From FEB-22 sp003105195 (lineage in GTDB: Bacteria; Pseudomonadota; Alphaproteobacteria; Rhizobiales; Xanthobacteraceae): a stretch of 64,000 nt of DNA. Below, piece after piece: positions 26,356 through 35,710 of the stretch. Numbering within the stretch: the stretch's first letter is position 1; each line of letters starts with the position of its first letter. The DNA lies in NCBI GenBank assembly GCA_027493405.1, contig JAOSKV010000034.1, forward strand, positions 209,477 to 273,476, written 5' to 3'. The notes under the pieces were generated by a model, which was not told the origin of the DNA, made no database searches, and saw only the letters and a list, made by a program, of their open reading frames with translations. A program made the position numbers and the translations under genes.

Positions 26356-27396
26356 ATGAACGAGCACTCTCCCTCCACAACTCCCGTGACGAGCCCCGGC
26401 CTGCGGGGCGGCCGGATCGGCGTGCTGATCGTCAATCTCGGCACGCCGGAGGCGACCGACTACTGGTCGATGCGGCGCTACCTCAAGGAGTTCCTCTCGG
26501 ACCGCCGGGTGGTCGAGGAGAACCCGATCAAGTGGTGGCTGATCCTCAACCTGATCGTGCTGACGGTGCGGCCGGGCCCGAAGGGCCGCGACTACGACAC
26601 GATCTGGAACCGGGAGCGCAACGAGGGGCCGCTCAAGACCATCACCCGGGCGCAGAGCGAGAAGCTCGCCGTCGCGATGGCGGAGCTCGACGGGCGCATC
26701 ACGGTCGACTGGGCGATGCGCTACGGCAAGCCCTCGATCGCCAGCGGGATTGCTGCGCTGCAGGCGCAGGGCTGCGACCGCATCCTGATCGTGCCGCTCT
26801 ATCCGCAATATGCGGCGGCGACCAGCGCGACGGTGTGCGACAAGGCGTTCGACGTTCTCAAGAGCCTGCGCTGGCAGCCGTCGGTGCGGATCGCGCCGCC
26901 CTGGTACGACGATCCGGTCTATGTCGAAGCGGTCGCCTCCGGCATCGAGCAGGAGCTCGGCAGGCTGAGCTTCCGGCCCGAGGTCACGCTCGTCTCCTTC
27001 CACGGCATGCCGGAAGCCTATGCACAGGCCGGCGACCCCTACTACGCGCAGTGCGTGGAGACCACCCGGCTCCTGCGCGCGCGCCTCGGGCTCGACGAAA
27101 GCCGCCTGATGATGACCTTCCAGTCCCGCTTCGGCACCGCCGAGTGGCTCAAGCCCTATACGGACGCGACCGTGGAGTCGCTCGCCAGGCGCGGCGTGAA
27201 GAACCTCGCGGTCGTGACCCCGGGCTTCGTCGCCGACTGCCTGGAGACGCTGGAGGAGATCGCGGGCGAGAACGCCGAGATCTTCCGCCACAACGGGGGG
27301 GAGAATTTCGCGGCAATCCCGTGCCTCAACGACGGCGAGGGGGGCATGCGGGTCCTGCGCCAGGTGGTCACCCGGGAGCTCGCGGGCTGGGTTTGA
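26356..27396 (+). CDS. hemH: Ferrochelatase
   Basis: 346 residues, full length. Inserts Fe2+ into protoporphyrin IX, the last step of haem synthesis. Visible family marks: GVLIVNLGTPEATDYWSMRR at the start, YLKEFLSDRRVVE, MRYGKPSI, VPLYPQYAAATSAT, active-site H216 in SFHGMPEAY, TFQSRFGTAEWLKPYT and VVTPGFVADCLETLEEI. The start ATG follows a short leader of 87 bp shared with the divergent nucleotidase. The protein is likely peripheral to the inner membrane. Confidence 0.96.
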   Translation: MNEHSPSTTPVTSPGLRGGRIGVLIVNLGTPEATDYWSMRRYLKEFLSDRRVVEENPIKWWLILNLIVLTVRPGPKGRDYDTIWNRERNEGPLKTITRAQSEKLAVAMAELDGRITVDWAMRYGKPSIASGIAALQAQGCDRILIVPLYPQYAAATSATVCDKAFDVLKSLRWQPSVRIAPPWYDDPVYVEAVASGIEQELGRLSFRPEVTLVSFHGMPEAYAQAGDPYYAQCVETTRLLRARLGLDESRLMMTFQSRFGTAEWLKPYTDATVESLARRGVKNLAVVTPGFVADCLETLEEIAGENAEIFRHNGGENFAAIPCLNDGEGGMRVLRQVVTRELAGWV

Positions 27397-27655
27397 ACCG
27401 GCCGGCGGCTCGCAGCGACCAATGAGTGCTGGGGGAATTGCTCGTCCTCGAGCCGTCCGGACATGAGGTGCCGGCCTCGCGCCGTCCGCCGCGGAGCGAT
27501 GTCGCGTCCTCGTGTCCGGTGCGCCCCAGCCCTCACCCATCCACGAGGCTGCACACGCGGGGCCGGGCGGGGTCCGGCGCGATGACGTTTGGGGTTGCTT
27601 GTCGCGGGCTGTTCCGCCCTCCAAAAAGCGGCGGGAATCGCGCGAGGGGGATCGC

Positions 27656-28633
27656 ATGTTCGGCTTCGATATCGTCGCCATCGTGATTCTGCTGCTGGTG
27701 CTGCTGACGCTCGCAGCGGGCGTCAAGCAGGTGAGCCAGGGCTACAACTGGACCGTCGAGCGCTTCGGCCGCTACACGCGCACGCTCTCCCCCGGGCTCA
27801 ACCTCATCGTGCCGTTCGTCGACCGGGTCGGCCGCAAGATGAACATGATGGAGCAGGTGATCGACGTGCCCCAGCAGGAGGTGATCACCAAGGACAATGC
27901 CTCGGTCTCGGTCGACGGCGTCGCCTTCTTCCAGGTGTTCGACGCCGCGCGCGCGAGCTACGAGGTCTCAGAGCTCGAGGACGCGATGGTCAAGGTCACG
28001 ATGACCAACATCCGCTCGGTGATCGGATCCATGGACCTCGACCAGATCCTCTCGCACCGCGACGAGATCAACGAGAAGCTGCTGCGCGTCGTCGATGCCG
28101 CGGCCTCGCCCTGGGGCGTGAAGGTGACGCGCATCGAGATCAAGGACATCATCCCGCCGGCCGACCTCGTCGCCGCCATGGCGCGGCAGATGAAGGCGGA
28201 GCGCGAGAAGCGCGCCGACATCCTGCAGGCGGAGGGGCAGCGCCAGTCCGAGATCCTGCGCGCGGAGGGCGCCAAGCAGTCGCAGATCCTGGAAGCCGAG
28301 GGCCGGCGCGAGGCCGCCTTCCGCGACGCCGAGGGCCGCGAGCGCCTCGCCCAGGCCGAGGCCAAGGCGACCGAGATGGTGAGCCAGGCGGTGGCACGCG
28401 GCGACGTCGCGGCGCTCAACTACTTCGTCGCCGAGAAGTATCTCCGCGCCTTCACGGAGCTCGCGAAGTCCCCCAACCAGAAGGTCCTGATGCTGCCCGT
28501 GGAGGCGACCCAGGTGCTGTCCACGCTTGCGGGCATCGGCGAGATCGCCAAGGCCACCTTCGGCGGCGACGACGCCAGGGCGGCCGTGCCGCCGCGCCGG
28601 CCGACCGGGCCGGCGGCGGGCCCTGCGACCTGA
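27656..28633 (+). CDS. SPFH/stomatin-domain protein (QmcA/HflC-like)
   Basis: 325 residues: one N-terminal membrane helix (about 5-24), the SPFH domain starting VKQVSQGYNWTVERFGRYTR, then a long charged coiled-coil (about 180-260, ADILQAEGQRQSEILRAEG), and a Pro/Ala-rich tail. Slipin-type proteins oligomerise in the membrane and organise microdomains. The paired NfeD gene just downstream is the classic partner. ATG at 27656 follows CGAGGGGG; a longer upstream frame from 27512 has no such site and lacks family resemblance. No gene is seen in 27397-27655. Confidence 0.93.
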   Translation: MFGFDIVAIVILLLVLLTLAAGVKQVSQGYNWTVERFGRYTRTLSPGLNLIVPFVDRVGRKMNMMEQVIDVPQQEVITKDNASVSVDGVAFFQVFDAARASYEVSELEDAMVKVTMTNIRSVIGSMDLDQILSHRDEINEKLLRVVDAAASPWGVKVTRIEIKDIIPPADLVAAMARQMKAEREKRADILQAEGQRQSEILRAEGAKQSQILEAEGRREAAFRDAEGRERLAQAEAKATEMVSQAVARGDVAALNYFVAEKYLRAFTELAKSPNQKVLMLPVEATQVLSTLAGIGEIAKATFGGDDARAAVPPRRPTGPAAGPAT

Positions 28634-28642
28634 GGGCGCGCC

Positions 28643-29106
28643 ATGCCTCCTCCTACCTGCTGTCCTGGATCGACTCGCTCGGCGTGTGGAGCTGGTTCAT
28701 CCTGGCCGGAATCCTGTTCGGGCTCGAGATCGTCGCGCCCGGAACCTTCCTGCTGTGGCTCGGCTTCGCGGCGGTGGCGGTCGGGCTGATCTCGCTCGCC
28801 ATCGACTGGGCGTGGCAGTTCCAGCTGATCGCCTTCGCGGCCTTCTCCCTGCTCTCGATCGTGGCGTGGCGCTGGTTCGGCGCGCGCGGCGACGCGGGCG
28901 GCGACCGGCCGTTCCTGAACCGGCGGGCCGAGGCCTTCGTCGGCCGCGTCTTCACCCTCGAGAGGCCGATCGTGGACGGCGCCGGCACGCTGCGCATCGA
29001 CGACACGGTCTGGCGTGTCACGGGCCCCGACGCGCCGGCCGGCAGCCGCGTGCGCGTCGCCAGCGCGGACGGCACCACGCTGGTGGTCGACCGGACCGAC
29101 GCCTGA
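28643..29106 (+). CDS. NfeD-like membrane protein, start codon out of frame by one base
   Basis: The protein frame reads SYLLSWIDSLGVWSWFILAG with 3-4 membrane segments (to about residue 80) and a C-terminal OB-fold (AFVGRVFTLERPIVDGAGTL, ending VVDRTDA). NfeD proteins partner SPFH proteins like the one just upstream. The only ATG (28643) is one base out of frame; ATG-G-CCTCCTCC would give M-A-S-S-Y-L-L. In-frame alternatives are a CTG overlapping the upstream stop (28630) and a GTG at 28684. A single missing G is the simplest explanation. Confidence 0.8.
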
Positions 29107-29207
29107 CCGGTCGCGCCGCCCGGCCCGGGTCAACCGGGCATTAACCATCCGGGTTGTAGATCCGTTAACCATGGCGCCGCCCTGCGGCCGCCGCGGGGAT
29201 CTCGCAC

Positions 29208-30815
29208 GTGCTGCGACTCGGCCCAATCATTGCCGTGCCGATCGGGGTCGGTGCAATCGTCGCCGCGCTCGTCGGCGTGCAGGCGCAGTCGGGCGCGCCG
29301 ACCCGCCCGATCGGGCTGCGCACCGACCTCGCCGAGGAGGAGGCGCCGCCGCCGGCGGCGCGCCGGGCCGCCCCGCGCATCCGCGCCGTCGAGGATCTGA
29401 CCCGGCCGCCGGCCTCGGGCGCCGGCGCGACCGGCTTCGATTCGACCAATGTGCGTCGCCGCAATGCCAAGGCCGGGGTGCAGCGCGCGAAGCTGCGCCA
29501 GCCGCAAGTGATCACGCCGGCGATCGGTACGCAGGAGGTCACCGACCCTGCCGAGTCGCGAAGGCCGGCCCGACCCGGTCAGCGGACCGTCCGGCCGGGA
29601 CAGGTCGCGGTTCCGGCCGCGACCGGGGTGGCCGGCGAGGCCGCTCCGCCGCTGCGCCGCCGGCGTCCCGAACCGGAGGAGGATCCGTTCGCGCCGCTCG
29701 GCATCCGCGTCGGTGCCTTCGTGCTGAAGCCCGCGATCGAGGTGATGGCCGGCTACGACACCAACGCGCCGCGTTCCAACGTCCGGCGCGGCTCCTCGCT
29801 GGTGACGGTCGCGCCGGAGCTGCAGCTGCGCTCCGACTGGGCGCGCCACGAGCTCTCGGCCGACATCCGCGGCAACTACACGGCCTACGAGGCGATCCCC
29901 TCGCTCGACCGGCCGCACCTCGAAGCCAAGGTGAACGGCCGCGTCGATGTGAGCCGCCGGACGCGCTACGACCTCGAAGGCCGCCTCACGGTCGCGACCG
30001 ACAGCCCCGGCAGCCCGGACCTGCGCGCCGATCTCGCGAAGCTCCCCGTCTACACGACGGTCGGCGGGACGGCCGGCATCGCGCACCGCTTCAATCGGCT
30101 CGAGGTCGCGCTCAAAGGCTCGGTGGACCGCACGGACTACCAGGATTCGGAGTTGACCGACGGGACCACGGTCAGCAACGCGACGCGCAACTACACCCAG
30201 TACGGCACGCAGCTGCGCGGCAGCTACGAGCTCACGCCGGGCGTGAAGCCGTTCGTGGAGCTCGGCGTCGATACCCGCGTGCACGACGAGGAGTTCGACG
30301 CCTTCGGCCTGCAGCGGGACTCGCGCGGCATGGTCGCGCGGGCCGGCACGAGCTTCGAGATCACGCGCAAGCTCACGGGAGAGGTCTCGCTCGGGTATCT
30401 GACCCGCACCTATAGCGATCCGACGCTGCAGGACCTGCGCGGGCTCATCATCGATGCCTCGCTGATCTGGAACGCGACCGCCCTCACCACGGTGCGCCTG
30501 AACGCCAAGTCCTCGGCCGAGGAGTCGACCGTGGCGGGCGTGTCGGGGGTGCTGCGCCGCGACGTCGGCCTCGAGGTCGAGCACGCGTTCCGCCGCTGGC
30601 TGATCGGCAGCGGCAAGCTCGGCTTCGGCCACGAGGACTATGTCGGCTCCTCGCGCGAGGACGAGCGCATCACGGCCTCCGCGGCGCTCGCCTACAAGCT
30701 GACGCGCACCGCGCAGATCAAGGGCGAGTTCCGCCGCGAATGGCTGCGCTCGAGCGTGCCCGGCAACGACTACACGGCCTCGATCGTCATGGTCGGGCTG
30801 CGGCTGCAGCGATAG
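29208..30815 (+). CDS. Outer-membrane beta-barrel protein with disordered N-terminus
   Basis: 535 residues starting at GTG 29208. A hydrophobic signal (about 5-25, ending VQA-Q) precedes a ~140-residue Pro/Arg/Ala-rich region, then from about 165 an alternating-strand barrel: KPAIEVMAGYDTNAPRSNV, paired strands with GTQLRGSYELTPGVKPFVEL, and a terminal strand SIVMVGLRLQR. This matches BBP2-type outer-membrane proteins of Hyphomicrobiales. Function is unknown; these barrels are often linked to polysaccharide or envelope functions. The long basic linker is unusual. No ATG is in frame near the start. Confidence 0.8.
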   Translation: MLRLGPIIAVPIGVGAIVAALVGVQAQSGAPTRPIGLRTDLAEEEAPPPAARRAAPRIRAVEDLTRPPASGAGATGFDSTNVRRRNAKAGVQRAKLRQPQVITPAIGTQEVTDPAESRRPARPGQRTVRPGQVAVPAATGVAGEAAPPLRRRRPEPEEDPFAPLGIRVGAFVLKPAIEVMAGYDTNAPRSNVRRGSSLVTVAPELQLRSDWARHELSADIRGNYTAYEAIPSLDRPHLEAKVNGRVDVSRRTRYDLEGRLTVATDSPGSPDLRADLAKLPVYTTVGGTAGIAHRFNRLEVALKGSVDRTDYQDSELTDGTTVSNATRNYTQYGTQLRGSYELTPGVKPFVELGVDTRVHDEEFDAFGLQRDSRGMVARAGTSFEITRKLTGEVSLGYLTRTYSDPTLQDLRGLIIDASLIWNATALTTVRLNAKSSAEESTVAGVSGVLRRDVGLEVEHAFRRWLIGSGKLGFGHEDYVGSSREDERITASAALAYKLTRTAQIKGEFRREWLRSSVPGNDYTASIVMVGLRLQR

Positions 30816-30821
30816 TGCAGA

Positions 30822-31157
30822 TCAAGACGACACGGATGGATCGCCGAGCCCGAAGCGGCGCCGCGCCATCAGGCAGGCGGCGTCGCCGGGCAGGCAGGCG
30901 CGGCACACGTCGGGGCGGACCGGATAGACCGCGCAGGCGGTCGCCACCCCCACCTCGCCGGTGAGCGCCGCGCAGCGGTCGCCCTCGCAGCGCATGCGCG
31001 CGTTCGCATCGTCGACGAATCCGGGCGGGATCCGCGCCAGCGCCGCGTCGTCCTCCAGCGAGAAGCGCGGCCATTCGGCCGAATAGGCGCAGCAGGCGCC
31101 GCAGGCCTGGCACAGGGCCGAGAGATCGGCGGTCTCCGTCTCGATGTCCGGGATCAT
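30822..31157 (-). CDS. YkgJ-family Cys-cluster (zinc/iron-chelating) protein
   Basis: 111 residues. The Cys cluster CQACGACC near residue 16 and further cysteines (C57, C62, CAVYPVRPDVCRAC) match the YkgJ/UPF0153 pattern of eight conserved Cys thought to bind metal. Usual length. ATG at 31157 (MIPDIETETADLSAL) is chosen; a 13-residue longer start exists. It is convergent with the outer-membrane protein gene, 6 bp apart. Role unknown. Confidence 0.85.
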   Translation of the reverse strand: MIPDIETETADLSALCQACGACCAYSAEWPRFSLEDDAALARIPPGFVDDANARMRCEGDRCAALTGEVGVATACAVYPVRPDVCRACLPGDAACLMARRRFGLGDPSVSS

Positions 31158-31194
31158 CGCGAGCCCAGTATGACTCGCGGTGCGGCCGACAAGC

Positions 31195-31220
31195 AAAAGG
31201 CCGCCCCTCGCGGGGCGGCC
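31195..31220 (-). terminator. Rho-independent terminator of the cold-shock gene
   Basis: Perfect 9-bp stem GGCCGCCCC (31199-31207) and GGGGCGGCC (31212-31220) with a 4-base loop. Read on the minus strand it is followed by TTTT. It lies about 30 bp after the csp stop codon. Confidence 0.88.
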
Positions 31221-31251
31221 TCGATCGCGCGGACGGCCGCGCGAGATCCGA

Positions 31252-31461
31252 TCACGCAGCCTCGATGTTGTTGACCGCGACCTTGCCGCTGCGGCGGTCC
31301 TGCGCGGTGTCGAACGTCACCTTCTGGCCCTCGACGAGGGTGCGCAGGCCGGCGCGCTCGAGCGCGGTGGCGTGGACGAAGACGTCCTTGCTGCCGTCGT
31401 CCGGCTGAATGAAGCCGTAGCCCTTCTGCGAGTTGTAGAACTTCACGGTACCGTTGGTCAT
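31252..31461 (-). CDS. CspA-family cold-shock protein
   Basis: 69 residues, full length. MTNGTVKFYNSQKGYGFIQP and DVFVHATALERAG contain the RNP1 (KGYGFI) and RNP2 (VFVH) nucleic-acid binding motifs. It is an RNA chaperone of the cold-shock domain family. About 200 bp without a gene separate it from galU, consistent with the long 5' leaders of csp genes, but no cold-box could be verified. An intrinsic terminator follows at 31195-31220. Confidence 0.95.
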   Translation of the reverse strand: MTNGTVKFYNSQKGYGFIQPDDGSKDVFVHATALERAGLRTLVEGQKVTFDTAQDRRSGKVAVNNIEAA

Positions 31462-31665
31462 GTCGTGTCCTTTCACTGACGTCGGTGCTCGGCCTCGGGT
31501 CGGCGCGTGCGCGCGGCCCGGGGCCTGGTTTCGTCGATGTTTGAGTTTGGAGAGAGTCTGAACCTGCGCCCGGCGTTCAGCAAAGGCGATAGGGCCCGAT
31601 CGTCCGGCCAAATCTCGATGGCGGGGACTTAAACACCAAATCCCGTTTTGGCAAGCCCGTTGGCC

Positions 31666-32547
31666 TCACTTCTCGCCCAGCAGGGCCGCGAGCTCGGCGC
31701 GGAAGGCCGGCGCGATATCGTCGCGGTCGAGCGCATAGGCCACGTTGGCGGCCAGGAAGCCGAGCTTGGAGCCGCAGTCGTAGGTGCGGCCGTCGAACTG
31801 GTAACCATGAAAGTCCTGGGTCCGCATCAGGCGCAGCATGGCGTCGGTCACCTGGATCTCGCCGCCCGCCCCGCTCTCCTGCGACGCCAGGATCTCGAAG
31901 ATCTGCGGCTGCAGGATGTAGCGGCCCGTGATGATCAGGTTGGATGGCGCCTGGTCGGGCTTCGGCTTCTCGACCATGCCGGTGATGCGGAAGCTGCGGC
32001 CCTTGCGCTCGCCGACGCCGACCACGCCGTAGGACGAGATGCGCTCCATCGGCACCTCCTCGACCGCGATGATGTTGGCGCCGCCGCCGAGCGCCTCGTA
32101 GGCGTCGACCATCTGGGCGAGGCAGCCGCGCGCGGCCTTGACCAGCACGTCGGGAAGCATCAGCGCGAAAGGCTCCTCGCCGACCAGCTCGCGCGCGCAC
32201 CAGACCGCGTGGCCGAGGCCGAGCGGCGACTGCTGGCGCGTGAAGCTCACGGTGCCGGCGGCCGGCAGGTCCGCCTCCAGGAGATCGAGCTCGGCGGTCT
32301 TGCCGCGTGACTTCAGCGTTTCCTCGAGCTCGTATTGCCGATCGAAATGATCCTCGATCACGCCCTTGTTGCGCCCGGTGACGAAGATGAAGTGCTCGAT
32401 GCCGGCCTCGCGCGCCTCCTCGACGACGAGCTGGAGCACCGGCTTGTCGACGACGGTCAGCATCTCCTTCGGCATGGCCTTGGTGGCCGGGAGGAAGCGG
32501 GTGCCGAGCCCGGCGACGGGGAAGACGGCTTTGCGAACGCGGGTCAT
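31666..32547 (-). CDS. galU: UTP-glucose-1-phosphate uridylyltransferase
   Basis: 293 residues. MTRVRKAVFPVAGLGTRFLP carries the nucleotidyltransferase G-x-G-T-R-F-L-P motif; further marks are PKEMLTVVDKPVLQ, FALMLPDVLV, VEKPKPDQAPSN and GYQFDGRTYDCGSKLGF. It makes UDP-glucose for envelope polysaccharides. ATG at 32547 is chosen over 32574, since homologues start at this Met. It is divergent from the transglycosylase gene. Confidence 0.95.
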   Translation of the reverse strand: MTRVRKAVFPVAGLGTRFLPATKAMPKEMLTVVDKPVLQLVVEEAREAGIEHFIFVTGRNKGVIEDHFDRQYELEETLKSRGKTAELDLLEADLPAAGTVSFTRQQSPLGLGHAVWCARELVGEEPFALMLPDVLVKAARGCLAQMVDAYEALGGGANIIAVEEVPMERISSYGVVGVGERKGRSFRITGMVEKPKPDQAPSNLIITGRYILQPQIFEILASQESGAGGEIQVTDAMLRLMRTQDFHGYQFDGRTYDCGSKLGFLAANVAYALDRDDIAPAFRAELAALLGEK

Positions 32548-32723
32548 GAGGCCTTCTTGGGGTGGTTGGGACAAGATTCACTGCGACAACTGACCCGATC
32601 CTTGCCGGGTCGCAAGCGCGCGGCGGGGTGTTAAGAATTGCGAAACCCTATCCGGGTCCCTATGGGGCGGCAACCGGCCCCCGGACTTCGGGGCGAAAAG
32701 GTGGCAGGAACGGGATCGTCAGC

Positions 32724-34058
32724 ATGATCGCGACCGCGCGCAGGCTCCTCTCCGCATTGCTGGTCTCGGGCGTATCGGTGGGCGCGGCCGGCGCGCTGGC
32801 GCAGGACGACCGCTACGCGACAACTACGTCGAGCGTCCCGGGTTTCACGGCCCCGCAGGCGGTCCCCGCCTGGAGCGGGGAGCCGGGCGGCTCGGGCCAT
32901 CCGCTGATGCAGCCGAGCGCGATCCTGGCGGCGGCCGCCGACTTCAAGAACTGCCTCGAGCGCTTCTGGCCGGAGGCGGGCCGGCGCGGCGTCTCGCGCG
33001 CGAGCTTCGAGCGCTTCACGGCCGGGCTCGAGCCCGACCTGCGCATCATGGACCTGCTCGACGCGCAGCCCGAGTTCACCAAGTCGTTCTGGGACTATCT
33101 CGACATCCTGGTGAAGGAGGAGCGGATCCTGCGCGGGCAGGAGATGCTGGCGCAGCACCGCGCGACCTTCGACGCGGTCGAGCGGGCCTATGGCGTCGAT
33201 CGCCACGTGCTCGCCGCCATCTGGGGCGTGGAGACCAACTACAGCACGCAGATGGGCGAGCGCCCGGTGATCCGCTCGGTCGCGACGCTCGCCTGCGTCG
33301 GCCGCCGGCAGAAATATTTTCGCGACGAGTTCCTCTCGGCCCTGGAGATCCTGCATCGCGGCGACCTGACGCCGGAGCAGCTGCGCGGCTCGTGGGCCGG
33401 CGCCTTCGGCCCGACCCAGTTCATGCCGACCACCTTCAAGCGCTTCGCGGTCGACTTCGACGGCGACGGGCGGCGCGACGTGGTCGGCTCGATCGCCGAC
33501 CAGATCGCCTCCACGGCCAACAACCTCAAGCGCGACGGCTGGGCCGCCGGCCAGTCCTGGGGCTACGAGGTCGCGGTGCCGCAGGGCTTCGACTATCTGC
33601 TGGCCGATCGCGGGCGCCAGCATACGCTGGCCGAATGGGAGCGGCTCGGAATCCGGCGCGCCAACGGACAGCCGTTCCCGCGTCCGGGCGACCGTGCCTA
33701 TCTGCTGGTGCCGGGCGGGGCGCGCGGCCCGGCCTTCCTGATGCTCAACAATTTCCGCGTGATCATGAAGTACAATCCGGCCGAGGCCTATGCGCTGGCG
33801 ATCGGCCACCTGGCCGACCGGCTGCGCGGCGGCGGTCCCTTCGTCCAGGAGTGGCCGCGCGACGAGCGGGTGCTCACCCGCGCCGAGCGGCTGGAGCTGC
33901 AGCAGTGGCTCGCCCATTACGGCTTCGACGTCGGCGAGCCGGACGGCCGGCTGGGCGCCAAGACGCGCGCCGCATTGCGCAATTTCCAGCAGCGGGCGGG
34001 ACTGGTTCCCGACGGCTTCGCCTCGGCGCGCGTGCTGGAGCGGCTGCGGGCCCGGTAG
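32724..34058 (+). CDS. Lytic murein transglycosylase (MltB-like) with C-terminal peptidoglycan-binding domain
   Basis: 444 residues: signal peptide (MIATARRLLSALLVSGVSVG, cleavage near ALA-Q), an SLT/MltB catalytic domain (about 75-370) with WGVETNYSTQMGERPVIRS containing the catalytic Glu, and GAFGPTQFMPTTFKRFAVD. A PG_binding_1 domain (about 385-440, YGFDVGEPDGRLGAKTRAAL) follows. It cleaves the glycan strands of murein to anhydro-muropeptides in the periplasm. No lipobox is visible, so it is a soluble form. ATG 32724 is used because it starts the signal peptide. Confidence 0.93.
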   Translation: MIATARRLLSALLVSGVSVGAAGALAQDDRYATTTSSVPGFTAPQAVPAWSGEPGGSGHPLMQPSAILAAAADFKNCLERFWPEAGRRGVSRASFERFTAGLEPDLRIMDLLDAQPEFTKSFWDYLDILVKEERILRGQEMLAQHRATFDAVERAYGVDRHVLAAIWGVETNYSTQMGERPVIRSVATLACVGRRQKYFRDEFLSALEILHRGDLTPEQLRGSWAGAFGPTQFMPTTFKRFAVDFDGDGRRDVVGSIADQIASTANNLKRDGWAAGQSWGYEVAVPQGFDYLLADRGRQHTLAEWERLGIRRANGQPFPRPGDRAYLLVPGGARGPAFLMLNNFRVIMKYNPAEAYALAIGHLADRLRGGGPFVQEWPRDERVLTRAERLELQQWLAHYGFDVGEPDGRLGAKTRAALRNFQQRAGLVPDGFASARVLERLRAR

Positions 34059-34183
34059 GGCAAACGCTGGGACTGAGCCGGGGTCTCGGCAGGGCGGCGG
34101 GAACCGACCTTCAATCCGACACGTTCGGCGTGCTAGAAGCTGGCCTGGGTTTTCGGCCCATGGCCCGGGATCATGCACCGTCG

Positions 34184-35710
34184 ATGACGAGGCTCCTGCG
34201 ACTGCTCCTGTCTGCCGTTCCGCTCGCGCTCGGCGCGGCCGGGACGCTCGCCGCGCTCGGCGGCGCCGTCGCGACCTCGACGCCGGCGGCCGCCCAGTTC
34301 ATCGACGACCGGTTCCCGTTCTTCGAGCGGCGTTACCAGCAGCGTCGCTGGCAGGAGCCGTGGAGCCCATTCCCGCGGGCCGATGCGCCACGCGAGCGGA
34401 GCGAGCCGACGCGGCCGCCGCCGGCGCGCCGGCAGGAGGGCGCGACGCTCAACGTGGTGGTGCTCGGCGACTCCGCGGCCGAATGGCTCGCCTACGGCCT
34501 CGAGGAGGTGTTCGCCGAGACGCCCGAGGTCGGGATCGTGCGCAAGCATCGCGCCGGCACGAGCCTGATCCGCACCGAGCGCGGCGAGGACTGGCCGCAG
34601 CTCGCGCGCGAGATCCTCGCGGCCGAGAAGGCGGACTTCGTCGTCATGATGATCGGCATCGGCGACCGGCAGACCATCCGCGAGCGACAGCTGCGCGAGG
34701 TCACGCAGGCGCGACCGGGCCCACCGGCGCAACCGCAGCCGGGTGGGGCGCAGCCGCAGCAGGGCGCGACGCCGGAGGGGCAGGAAGCGCAGGGCGACGA
34801 GCAGCCGGCGGTCGCCGCGCCCGAGGCGCCGGGCGGGAACACGGCGCACCAGTTCCGTTCGGAGAAGTGGGTCGAGTACTACACCAAGCGTCTGGACGAC
34901 ACGATCGCGGCCCTCAAGGCCAAGGGCGTGCCGGTGCTCTGGGTCGGGCTGCCGGCGATTCGCGGGTCCAAGTCGACCTCGGACATGGTGTTCCTCAACG
35001 ACCTGCAGCGCGGCCGGGTCGAGAAGGCACGCATCGTCTACGTGGACAACTGGGACGGTTTCGTCGACGACAATGGCGCGTTCACGACCCACGGGCCGGA
35101 CGTCGAGGGGCAGATCCGGCGCCTGCGCACCGGCGACGGCGTCAACTTCACCAAGGCGGGCGCGCGCAAGCTCGCACATTACGTGGAGCGCGAGCTGCGC
35201 CGGCTGATGAACGCGCATGTGACGCCGGTCGCGCTGCCGATCGAGCAGGATCCCGAGGCCGAGGCGCCGGGCGCGAGGCCGAGCGGTCCGGCGCAGCGGC
35301 CGATCGCGAGCCCGATCATGCCGCTGACGGGTCCCGCGAAGGAGTCCGAGGAGCTGCTCGGCGCGGGGCCGAGCCGCGGGCCGGCCGATCCGGTCGCGGC
35401 GCGGGTGCTGGTGAAGGGCGAGCCGCTGACGGCGCCGGCCGGACGCGCCGACGACTTCGCCTGGCCGCGCCGCGAGGTCGCGACCACGACCACGGCGCTG
35501 CCGCCGGATCCGCCGCCGGAGCCTCCCGCCACCGCGCGCCCCGCGACGCCGTCGGCGCCGCGCCAGGCGGCCGCGGAGGGCCAGCCTCCCGGGGCGGCGG
35601 CGCGTCCGTCCGCCAAGGGACCGCCGGCAGCCTCGCAGCAGCGGCCGCCGCCGCGCGAATACTACCAGCAGCCGCGCGCCTGGCCGTTCTTCTGGCCGTT
35701 CGGGCGGTGA
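34184..35710 (+). CDS. DUF459 SGNH-fold exported protein with disordered C-terminus
   Basis: 508 residues. Signal peptide MTRLLRLLLSAVPLALGAAG (cleavage near AAA-Q); SGNH core from about 88 with block I VVVLGDSAAEWLAYGL (nucleophile Ser), VMMIGIGDRQTIR, VLWVGLPAIRGSKSTSDMV, and the terminal block DGVNFTKAGARKLAHYVE. In SGNH esterases this last block has D-x-x-H; here Asn 321 stands at the His position. An acidic/Pro insert (about 172-215) and a ~150-residue Pro-rich tail ending WPFFWPFGR flank the core. DUF459 proteins are thought to be cell-wall or polysaccharide acyl-esterases. ATG 34160 is an alternative start. Confidence 0.85.
   Translation: MTRLLRLLLSAVPLALGAAGTLAALGGAVATSTPAAAQFIDDRFPFFERRYQQRRWQEPWSPFPRADAPRERSEPTRPPPARRQEGATLNVVVLGDSAAEWLAYGLEEVFAETPEVGIVRKHRAGTSLIRTERGEDWPQLAREILAAEKADFVVMMIGIGDRQTIRERQLREVTQARPGPPAQPQPGGAQPQQGATPEGQEAQGDEQPAVAAPEAPGGNTAHQFRSEKWVEYYTKRLDDTIAALKAKGVPVLWVGLPAIRGSKSTSDMVFLNDLQRGRVEKARIVYVDNWDGFVDDNGAFTTHGPDVEGQIRRLRTGDGVNFTKAGARKLAHYVERELRRLMNAHVTPVALPIEQDPEAEAPGARPSGPAQRPIASPIMPLTGPAKESEELLGAGPSRGPADPVAARVLVKGEPLTAPAGRADDFAWPRREVATTTTALPPDPPPEPPATARPATPSAPRQAAAEGQPPGAAARPSAKGPPAASQQRPPPREYYQQPRAWPFFWPFGR

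Noticed and set aside
26269..27726. N-terminal extension of the phosphoesterase frame across hemH
   Set aside because: The extension is antisense to ferrochelatase, and the signal peptide at 26268 marks the real start.
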